The translations under genes and the position numbers were made by a program. A DNA stretch of 64,000 nucleotides. It comes from Agelaius tricolor. Lineage: Eukaryota > Chordata > Aves > Passeriformes > Icteridae. Numbering within the stretch: the first letter of the stretch is position 1; each line of letters begins with the position of its first letter. Positions 1-7,700 of this stretch are shown here, piece after piece. The DNA lies in contig JALJCS010000035.1 of the NCBI GenBank assembly GCA_023055355.1, positions 6,579,501-6,643,500 on the forward strand, written 5' to 3'. Below the pieces are notes generated by a model that worked only from the letters and a program-made list of their open reading frames with translations, had not been told where the DNA came from and searched no databases.

Positions 1-431
1 ACGGAGATACAGAGCTCTCCGAAGCTAAGTGTTGGCCCCGGAACTCTTTTGGCACAAGGTGCTCTACGGAGCTGCCTGCGACTGGCACAAAGCTCTGTGC
101 GCGAAGAAGCCGCTCTTCGCCTCCGGGAGACAGAGAGAGCGGCAGCTTCCCAACGGCGAACAACCAAGCCGCACCAGACCAGTATAGTGTGGGTAGCTTT
201 CAAAGTGAGAGAAAACAGAACTTTACCACTCTCCTGCCTTTTCCACTCACATGCTATTGGAAAAGAAGGCGTTTGGGACAACTATCTTCAGCTTTTTGCT
301 AAACAGTCTGCAGACCTCCCTGCAACTTCTAGGACAAGATTGGGGATGTTTTCTGTACTGGCACAGTTTCTCCTTGCAAGATATAGTGGAAAAGCATTTT
401 GCTAAGTGTTAGGTGTCAAGAGAAGCAGAAG
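1..431 (+). repeat. Monomer type A (431 bp)
   Basis: A is recognised by cagagctctccgaagc and ttggccccggaac in its head. The dyad seen in B is damaged here by loss of one T (gccgctcttcgc). The tail (aaaagcattttgctaagtg then gtgtcaagagaagc) is the same class as the tail of H, and each leads into a B- or I-type head. It contains the PstI-type hexamer ctgcag. Confidence 0.95.
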
Positions 432-864
432 ACGTAGATACGGAGCTCTCCGAAACTAAGTGCCAGTCGTGGGCATCGTCCGGCACAAAGCGCCCTCTTG
501 GAACGCGCTGCGACCGGCCCAATACTGTATGCGCGAAGAAGCCGCTTCTTCGCCTCCGGGAGACAGAGAGAGCGGCAGCTTCCCAACGGCGAACAACCAA
601 GCCGCACCAAACCAGTATAGTGTGGGTAGCATTCAAAGTGAGAGAAAACAGTACTTTAGCACTTTCTTGCCTTTTCAATTAACATTCTATTGGAAAAGAA
701 GGCGTTTAAGACAACTATCTTCAGGTTTTTGCTAAAAAGCCTGCAGACCTCCTTGCACCATCTAGAGCAAGATTGGGGATGTTTTCTGTACTGGCACAGT
801 TTCTCCTTGCAAGATATAGTGGAAAAGCTTTTTGCTATGTGTTAGGTGACAAGAGAGGCAGAAG
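432..864 (+). repeat. Monomer type B (433 bp)
   Basis: B has a gacgtagatac head and gtcgtgggcatcgtccggc. It carries the perfect 21-bp dyad at 533-553 and caattaacattc in its second half. It is nearly the same as I over its first 330 or so bases, then diverges. Its tail (aagctttttgctatgtgttagg) is of the J class and leads into a C-type head. B and I are the longest types at 433 bp. Confidence 0.95.
533..553. other. 21-bp perfect dyad (B type)
   Basis: Arms gcgaagaagc and gcttcttcgc are exact reverse complements around one central C. The same dyad stands in I (3545-3565) at the same monomer position. A, C, D, E, H, J and most K copies have damaged versions. It could form a small hairpin or be a symmetric protein-binding site. 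Confidence 0.85.
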
Positions 865-1293
865 ACGAAGATACGCAGCTGTATGAAGTGAAGAGCCGGT
901 CTGGCGTCTTTTGACACAAGGCGCTCTCTGGAACGCACCGCAACCGGCCAAAGACTGTATGCGCGAAGAAGCCGCTTTTTCGCCTGCAGGAGACAGAGAG
1001 AGCGGCAGCTTCCCAACGGCGAACAACCAAGCCGCACCAGAGCAGTATAGTGTGGGTAGCATTCAAACTGAGAGACAACAGTACTTTACCACTCTCTTGG
1101 CTTTTGCATTCACATTCTACAGGAAAAGAAGGAGTTTTGGACAACTATTTGTGCTTCTTGCTAAACGCTCTGCAGACGTCCGTGAGACTTCTAGAAGAAG
1201 AGATGGGGTGTTTTCTGTACTGGTACCGTTTCTCCTTGGAAGACATAGTGGAAATGCTTTTTGCTATGTGTAAAGTGACAGGAGTGGCAAAGG
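865..1293 (+). repeat. Monomer type C (429 bp)
   Basis: C has a distinctive head (cagctgtatgaagtgaagag), a cctgcagg octamer at 983-990 and the only ggtacc hexamer I noticed in the HOR (tactggtaccg). It otherwise resembles K. One arm of the dyad has a mismatch (gctttttcgc). The tail (ggaagacatagtgg to gtgtaaagtgac) is shared with G and I and precedes the D head. Confidence 0.95.
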
Positions 1294-1723
1294 ACGGAGA
1301 TACGCAGCTCTAGGAAGGTAAGTGCCAGTCCCGGGCGTCTTTCGGCACAGGTGCTCTACGGAGCTCCCTGCGACCAGCACAAAGCTCTGTGCGCAACAAA
1401 GCCGCTTCTTCGCCTCCGGGAGACCGAGAGAGCGGATGCTGCTGAAAGCGGAAGAACCAAGCCTCACTACACACCCGTGGTGTGGGTAGCTTTCCAACTG
1501 AGAGAAAACAGCACCTTACCACTCTCCTGCCTTTTCCACTCACATGCTATTGAAAGGGAGGCGTTTTGGACAACTAATCTTTTGCTTTTTGCCAATCCGT
1601 CTGCAGAGGTCCGAGCAATTTTAGAACAGGATATGGGCGGTTTTGTGTACTGGCACAGTTTCTCCTTGCAAGATATAGTGGAAAAGCATTTTGCTGACTG
1701 TTAGGCGACAAGAGAGGAAGAAG
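1294..1723 (+). repeat. Monomer type D (430 bp)
   Basis: The D head ctaggaaggtaagtgcc is shared with H and contains an AAG|GTAAGT donor-like sequence. D has a local patch (gagcggatgctgctgaaagc) that resembles only H. Its second half has gaaagggaggcgttttgg and tttagaacaggatatgggcgg. The tail (ttttgctgactgttaggcg) matches K and precedes E. Confidence 0.95.
1315..1323 (+). other. Splice-donor-like sequence in D
   Basis: AAG|GTAAGT is a full match to the major eukaryotic 5' splice-site consensus. The same sequence is in H at 3034-3042. The J head at the equivalent place reads AAGCAAAGT and has lost it. Use in splicing would require transcription of the array, which is unknown. Confidence 0.35.
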
Positions 1724-1835
1724 ACGGAGATACGGAGCTCTCTGGAGCTAAGTGCCGGTCCCGGGCATCTTTCGGCACAAGCCGCTCTGCGGCGATCGCT
1801 GCGACGGGGCAAATGCTCTCTGCGCAAAGGAGCCG

Positions 1836-1852
1836 TTTCGTCGCCTCCGGGA
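1836..1852 (+). promoter_or_regulatory. CENP-B-box-like sequence in monomer E
   Basis: The sequence TTTCGTCGCCTCCGGGA fits NTTCGNNNNANNCGGGN at eight of nine fixed positions. The only miss is the central A, which is C here. It also has the preferred flanks of the mammalian box (TTTCGT at the start and CGGGA at the end). It occurs once per HOR, at HOR start plus 1835, in all fifteen copies. In B and I the same site reads TTCT rather than TTCG. Binding is not shown, and the missing A is a known key base. Confidence 0.4.
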
Positions 1853-1966
1853 GACAGAAATAGCGGCAGGCTTCAAAAGGCGAAGAATCAAGCGCACCAC
1901 ACCGCTAGAGTGTGCGTAAGTTTCAAACTGATAGAAAACAGTGCCTTACCACTCTCTTGGCTTGCC

Positions 1967-1984
1967 ACTCATAATTTTTTCTAA
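1967..1984. other. A+T-rich tract in E (also in F)
   Basis: The tract cataattttttctaaaag is the strongest A+T run in the HOR and is confined to E and F (second copy about 2398-2415). Other types have ttccactcacatgctattgg or similar here. A narrow minor groove or nucleosome-positioning role is possible but not shown. Confidence 0.6.
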
Positions 1985-2152
1985 AAGAAGGAGTTTTGGA
2001 CAACTATCTTTTGCTTCTTGCGGAACACTCTGCAGACCTCCGGGCGACTTCTAGAAGAAGATTGGGAAGGATTTCTGTATTTCCACAGTTTCTCCTTAAA
2101 ATTCTTGAGGAAAAGCATTTTGCTGAGTGTTAGGCGACAACAGAGGCAGAAG

Positions 2153-2581
2153 AAGGAAATACGGAACTCTGCGAAGCTATGTACCGCTCCCGGGCATCTG
2201 TGGGCACAAGCCGCTCTCTGGAACACAGCGCGACCGGCCAAATGATGTATGCGCAAAGAAGCTGCTTCTTTGCCTCTGGGAGACAGAGAGGGCGGCAGGC
2301 TTCAAAAGGCGAAGAATCAAGCGCAGCACACCGCTAGAGTGTGCGTAAGTTTCAAACTGATAGAAAACAGTACTTTACCACTCTCTTGGCTTGCCACTCA
2401 TAATTTTTTCTAAAAGAAGGAGTTTTGGACAACTATCTTTTGCTTCTTGCGGAACACTCTGCAGACCTCCGTGCGACTTCTAGAAGAGGATTGGGACGGA
2501 TTTCTGTATTTCCACAGTTTCTCCTTAAAATTTTTGTGGAAAAGCATTTTGCGGAGTGTTAGGCGACAACAGAGGCAGAAG
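2153..2581 (+). repeat. Monomer type F (429 bp)
   Basis: F has a head aaggaaatacggaactctgc and gctatgtaccgctccc, shared with G. Its middle and end resemble E. It carries a perfect 21-bp dyad at 2253-2273 whose arms differ from those of B by a paired G-C to A-T change. The tail (gtggaaaagcattttgcggag) leads into G. Confidence 0.95.
2253..2273. other. 21-bp perfect dyad with paired change (F type)
   Basis: Arms gcaaagaagc and gcttctttgc are exact reverse complements around a central T. Relative to the B dyad, one arm has G to A and the other the matching C to T, so pairing is kept. In copies 6 and 14 F reads gcttcttcgc, which breaks one pair. Confidence 0.85.
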
Positions 2582-3012
2582 ACGGAGATACGGAGCTCTG
2601 CGAAGCTATGTACCGCTCCCGGGCATCTTTTGGCACAAGGTGCTCTACGGAGCTGCTTGCGACCGGCACAAAGCTCTGTGCGCGAAGAAGCCGCTCTTCG
2701 CCTGCAGGAGACAGAGAGAGAGGCAGCTTCCCAAAGGCGAACAACCAAGCCGCACCAGACCAGTATAGTGTGGGTAGCTTTCAAAGTGAGAGAAAACAGT
2801 ACTTTAGCACTTTCTTGCCTTTTCAATTCATATTCTATTGGAAAAGAAGGCGTTTGGGACAACTATCTTCAGCTTTTTGCTAAACAGTCTGCTGACCTCC
2901 CTGCAACTTCTAGGACAAGATTGGGGATGTTTTCTGTACTGGCACAGTTTCTCCTTGGAAGACATAGTGGCAATGCGTTTTGGTATGTGTAAAGTGACAA
3001 GAGTGGCAAAGG
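2582..3012 (+). repeat. Monomer type G (431 bp)
   Basis: G has an F-like head (gctatgtaccgctcccgggc), then an A/B-like body. It carries a cctgcagg octamer at 2701-2708 and cttcccaaaggcg where other types read aacgg. The usual ctgcag near the middle is changed to ctgctg. It has caattcatattc. The tail is of the C/I class and leads into H. Confidence 0.95.
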
Positions 3013-3443
3013 ACGGAGATACGCAGCTCTAGGAAGGTAAGTGCCAGTCCCGGGCGTCTTTCGGCACAGGTGCTCTACGGAGCTCCCTGCGACCAGTACA
3101 AAGCTCTGTGCGCAAAAAAGCCGCTTCTTCGCCTCCGGGAGACGGAGACAGCGCATGCTGCTGAAAGGGGAAGAACCAAGCCTCACCACAGACCCGTGGT
3201 GTGGGCAGCTTTCCAACTGAGAGAAAACAGCACCTTACCACTGTCCTGCCTTTTCCACTCACATGCTATTGGAAAAGAAGGAGTTTTGGACAACTTACCT
3301 TTTGCTTTTTGCCAATCCGTCTGCAGAGGTCCGAGCAATTTTAGAACAGGATATGGGCGGTTTTGTGTACTGGCACAGTTTCTCCTTGCAAGATATAGTG
3401 GAAAAACATTTTGCTAAGTGTTAGGTGTCAAGAGAAGCAGAAG
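3013..3443 (+). repeat. Monomer type H (431 bp)
   Basis: H resembles D, with the same head and AAG|GTAAGT sequence. It differs by gaccagtaca, by the patch gacagcgcatgctgctgaaa, by ggagttttggacaacttacc and by an A-type tail (aaaaacattttgctaagtg) instead of the D tail. D and H therefore share a front but not an end. Confidence 0.95.
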
Positions 3444-3876
3444 ACGTAGATACGGAGCTCTCCGAAACTAAGTGCCAGTCGTGGGCATCGTCCGGCACAA
3501 AGCGCCCTCTTGGAACGCGCTGCGACCGGCCCAATACTGTATGCGCGAAGAAGCCGCTTCTTCGCCTCCGGGAGACAGAGAGAGCGGCAGCTTCCCAACG
3601 GCGAACAACCAAGCCGCACCAAACCAGTATAGTGTGGGTAGCATTCAAAGTGAGAGAAAACAGTACTTTAGCACTTTCTTGCCTTTTCAATTAACATTCT
3701 ATTGGAAAAGAAGGCGTTTGGGACAACTATCTTCAGGTTTTTGCTAAAAAGCCTGCAGACCTCCTTGCACCATCTAGAGCAAGATTGGGGATGTTTTCTG
3801 TATTGGCACAGTTTCTCCTTGGAAGACATAGTGGCAATGCGTTTTGGTATGTGTAAAGTGACAAGAGTGGCAAAGG
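3444..3876 (+). repeat. Monomer type I (433 bp)
   Basis: I is nearly the same as B up to cgtttgggacaac, including the intact 21-bp dyad at 3545-3565. It then has the C/G-type tail (ggaagacatagtggcaatgcg) and leads into J. Several HOR copies show I and B exchanging markers. Confidence 0.95.
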
Positions 3877-4307
3877 ACGGAGATACGCAGCTCTAGGAAG
3901 CAAAGTGCCGGTCCCGGGCGTCTTTCGGCACAAGGCGCTCTACGGAGCTCCCTGCGACCAGCACAAAGCTCTGTGCGCAAAAAAGCCTCTTCTTCGCTTC
4001 CGGGAGACGGAGAGACAAGCAGGTTTCGAAAGACGAACAAAGAAGACGAACGACACCGGCAGCCTGTGGCCAGTATCCAAACTTAAAGAGAACGAGTACT
4101 TTAGCGCTCTCCTGCCTTTCCTCTCACATGCTATTGGAAAAGAAGGCGTTTTGGACAACTATTTGTGCTTCTTGCTAAACGCTCTGCAGACGTCCGTGAG
4201 ACTTCTAGAAGAAGAGATGGGGTGTTTTCTGTACTGGCACAGTTTCTCCTTGCAAGATATAGTGGAAAAGCTTTTTGCTATGTGTTAGGTGACAAGAGAG
4301 GCAGAAG
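3877..4307 (+). repeat. Monomer type J (431 bp)
   Basis: The J head ctaggaagcaaagtgccgg is D-like, but the GTAAGT is lost. It has a strongly diverged middle (about 4010-4105). The tail is of the B class and leads into K. One arm of the dyad is degraded (gcgcaaaaaagcc). Confidence 0.95.
4010..4105 (+). repeat. Diverged internal segment of J
   Basis: The segment from about gacaagcaggtttcgaaag to gagtactttagcgc aligns poorly with the corresponding part of other types, which read cttcccaacggcgaac and agtatagtgtgggtagc. Flanks on both sides align well. It has a GA-rich run (gaacaaagaagacgaacg). It is found in all J and J/K monomers. Confidence 0.7.
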
Positions 4308-4738
4308 ACGAAGATACGCAGCTCCATGAAGCTAAGTGCCGGTCCCGGTCGTCTTTTGGCACAAGGCGCTCTCTGGAACGCACCGCGACCGGCCCAATAC
4401 TGTATGCGCGAAGAAGCCGCTTCTTCCCCTCCGGGAGACAGAGAGAGCGGCAGCTTCCCAACGGCGAACAACCAAGCCGCACCAGAGCAGTATAGTGTGG
4501 GTAGCATTCAAACTGAGAGACAACAGTACTTTACCACTCTCTTGGCTTTTGCATTCACATTCTACTGGAAAAGAAGGAGTTTTGGACAACTATTTGTGCT
4601 TCTTGCTAAACGCTCTGCAGACCTCCGTGAGACTTCTAGAAGAAGAGATGGGGTGTTTTCTGTACTGGGACAGTTTCTCCTTGCAGGATATAGTGGTGAA
4701 GCATTTTGCTGACTGTTAGGCGACAAGAGAGGAAGAAG
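4308..4738 (+). repeat. Monomer type K (431 bp)
   Basis: The K head is cagctccatgaagc followed by gtcccggtcgtc. The body resembles C. The dyad has one mismatch in most copies (gcttcttcccc) but is intact in copies 11 and 12. The end has ctccttgcaggatatagtgg, an acceptor-like pyrimidine tract plus CAG, where other types read gcaagat or ggaagac. The tail is of the D class and closes the HOR into A. Confidence 0.95.
4669..4686 (+). other. Splice-acceptor-like sequence in K
   Basis: CAGTTTCTCCTTGCAG|G combines a pyrimidine tract with CAG|G. The other monomer types have GCAAGAT or GGAAGAC here and so lack the AG at this point. It lies downstream of the D and H donors in the same HOR. This is a sequence match only. 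Confidence 0.3.
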
Positions 4739-7700
4739 ACGGAGATACAGAGCTCTCCGAAGCTAAGTGTTGGCCCCGGAACTCTTTTGGCACAAGGTGC
4801 TCTACGGAGCTGCCTGCGACTGGCACAAAGCTCTGTGCGCGAAGAAGCCGCTCTTCGCCTCCGGGAGACAGAGAGAGCGGCAGCTTCCCAACGGCGAACA
4901 ACCAAGCCGCACCAGACCAGTATAGTGTGGGTAGCTTTCAAAGTGAGAGAAAACAGAACTTTACCACTCTCCTGCCTTTTCCACTCACATGCTATTGGAA
5001 AAGAAGGCGTTTGGGACAACTATCTTCCGCTTTTTGCTAAACAGTCTGCAGACCTCCCTGCAACTTCTAGGACAAGATTGGGGATGTTTTCTGTACTGGC
5101 ACAGTTTCTCCTTGCAAGATATAGTGGAAAAACATTTTGCTAAGTGTTAGGTGTCAAGAGAAGCAGAAGACGTAGATACGGAGCTCTCCGAAACTAAGTG
5201 CCAGTCGTGGGCATCGTCCGGCACAAAGCGCCCTCTTGGAACGCGCTGCGACCGGCCCAATACTGTATGCGCGAAGAAGCCGCTTCTTCGCCTCCGGGAG
5301 ACAGAGAGAGCGGCAGCTTCCCAACGGCGAACAACCAAGCCGCACCAAACCAGTATAGTGTGGGTAGCTTTCAAAGTGAGAGAAAACAGTACTTTAGCAC
5401 TTTCTTGCCTTTTCAATTAACATTCTATTGGAAAAGAAGGCGTTTAAGACAACTATCTTCAGGTTTTTGCTAAAAAGCCTGCAGACCTCCTTGCAACATC
5501 TAGAGCAAGATTGGGGATGTTTTCTGTACTGGCACAGTTTCTCCTTGCAAGATATAGTGGAAAAGCTTTTTGCTATGTGTTAGGTGACAAGAGAGGCAGA
5601 AGACGAAGATACGCAGCTGTATGAAGTGAAGAGCCGGTCTGGCGTCTTTTGACACAAGGCGCTCTCTGGAACGCACCGCAACCGGCCAAAGACTGTATGC
5701 GCGAAGAAGCCGCTTTTTCGCCTGCAGGAGACAGAGAGAGCGGCAGCTTCCCAACGGCGAACAACCAAGCCGCACCAGAGCAGTATAGTGTGGGTAGCAT
5801 TCAAACTGAGAGACAACAGTATTTTACCACTCTCTTGGCTTTTGCATTCACATTCTACAGGAAAAGAAGGAGTTTTGGACAACTATTTGTGCTTCTTGCT
5901 AAACGCTCTGCAGACGTCCGTGAGACTTCTAGAAGAAGAGATGGGGTGTTTTCTGTACTGGTACCGTTTCTCCTTGGAAGACATAGTGGAAATGCTTTTT
6001 GCTATGTGTAAAGTGACAGGAGTGGCAAAGGACGGAGATACGCAGCTCTAGGAAGGTAAGTGCCAGTCCCGGGCGTCTTTCGGCACAGGTGCTCTACGGA
6101 GCTCCCTGCGACCAGCACAAAGCTCTGTGCGCAACAAAGCCGCTTCTTCGCCTCCGGGAGACCGAGAGAGCGGATGCTGCTGAAAGCGGAAGAACCAAGC
6201 CTCACTACACACCCGTGCTGTGGGTAGCTTTCCAACTGAGAGAAAACAGCACCTTACCACTCTCCTGCCTTTTCCACTCACATGCTATTGAAAGGGAGGC
6301 GTTTTGGACAACTAATCTTTTGCTTTTTGCCAATCCGTCTGCAGAGGTCCGAGCAATTTTAGAACAGGATATGGGCGGTTTTGTGTACTGGCACAGTTTC
6401 TCCTTGCAAGATATAGTGGAAAAGCATTTTGCTGACTGTTAGGCGACAAGAGAGGAAGAAGACGGAGATACGGAGCTCTCTGGAGCTAAGTGCCGGTCCC
6501 GGGCATCTTTCGGCACAAGCCGCTCTGCGGCGATCGCTGCGACGGGGCAAATGCTCTCTGCGCAAAGGAGCCGTTTCGTCGCCTCCGGGAGACAGAAATA
6601 GCGGCAGGCTTCAAAAGGCGAAGAATCAAGCGCACCACACCGCTAGAGTGTGCGTAAGTTTCAAACTGATAGAAAACAGTGCCTTACCACTCTCTTGGCT
6701 TGCCACTCATAATTTTTTCTAAAAGAAGGAGTTTTGGACAACTATCTTTTGCTTCTTGCGGAACACTCTGCAGACCTCCGGGCGACTTCTAGAAGAAGAT
6801 TGGGAAGGATTTCTGTATTTCCACAGTTTCTCCTTAAAATTCTTGAGGAAAAGCATTTTGCTGAGTGTTAGGCGACAACAGAGGCAGAAGAAGGAAATAC
6901 GGAACTCTGCGAAGCTATGTACCGCTCCCGGGCATCTGTGGGCACAAGCCGCTCTCTGGAACACAGCGCGACCGGCCAAATGATGTATGCGCAAAGAAGC
7001 TGCTTCTTTGCCTCTGGGAGACAGAGAGGGCGGCAGGCTTCAAAAGGCGAAGAATCAAGCGCAGCACACCGCTAGAGTGTGCGTAAGTTTCAAACTGATA
7101 GAAAACAGTACTTTACCACTCTCTTGGCTTGCCACTCATAATTTTTTCTAAAAGAAGGAGTTTTGGACAACTATCTTTTGCTTCTTGCGGAACACTCTGC
7201 AGACCTCCGTGCGACTTCTAGAAGAGGATTGGGACGGATTTCTGTATTTCCACAGTTTCTCCTTAAAATTTTTGTGGAAAAGCATTTTGCGGAGTGTTAG
7301 GCGACAACAGAGGCAGAAGACGGAGATACGGAGCTCTGCGAAGCTATGTACCGCTCCCGGGCATCTTTTGGCACAAGGTGCTCTACGGAGCTGCCTGCGA
7401 CCGGCACAAAGCTCTGTGCGCGAAGAAGCCGCTCTTCGCCTGCAGGAGACAGAGAGAGAGGCAGCTTCCCAAAGGCGAACAACCAAGCCGCACCAGACCA
7501 GTATAGTGTGGGTAGCTTTCAAAGTGAGAGAAAACAGTACTTTAGCACTTTCTTGCCTTTTCAATTCATATTCTATTGGAAAAGAAGGCGTTTGGGACAA
7601 CTATCTTCAGCTTTTTGCTAAACAGTCTGCTGACCTCCCTGCAACTTCTAGGACAAGATTGGGGATGTTTTCTGTACTGGCACAGTTTCTCCTTGGAAGA

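Larger units (their letters stand above)
1724..2152 (+). repeat. Monomer type E (429 bp)
   Basis: E has a unique head patch (gcggcgatcgctgcgacggg) containing the palindrome gcgatcgc at 1792-1799, once per HOR. It also holds the CENP-B-box-like sequence at 1836-1852. The second half is A+T-richer than in other types, with cataattttttctaaaag, and is shared with F. The tail has gaggaaaagcattttgctgag. Confidence 0.95.
1..4738 (+). repeat. HOR copy 1, complete 11-mer A-K
   Basis: This is a complete A-B-C-D-E-F-G-H-I-J-K unit and the reference for the monomer descriptions below. It keeps a C at 1084 in monomer C (gtactttacc), matching monomer K, where all later copies read gtattttacc. It shares a G-monomer base (gctgcttgcg, near 2655) with copies 9, 11 and 12. 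Its K monomer carries tactgggacag instead of tactggcacag, a variant otherwise seen only in copies 7, 9 and 14. Confidence 0.97.

Noticed and set aside
2447..2992. Open reading frame of 181 codons running through G into H, and similar frames of 60-180 codons on both strands in every monomer
   Set aside because: Frames overlap on both strands of the same DNA, recur with each monomer, and shift because monomer lengths (430, 431, 433) and the HOR length (4738) are not multiples of three. Type differences include frame-changing indels. No protein family is recognisable. Chance openness of a repeat with few stops explains them.
4021..4050. Pol III B-box-like string ggtttcgaaag in J
   Set aside because: It does not fit the GGTTCGANNCC consensus well (extra T, wrong end), and no A box stands at the right distance upstream.
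3905..4288. Protein-like 127-codon frame in J ending in a run of plausible residues (FSLQDIVEK)
   Set aside because: The matching part of D is read in a different frame over part of its length, and other types interrupt it. Without frame conservation or a start context it cannot be supported as a gene.
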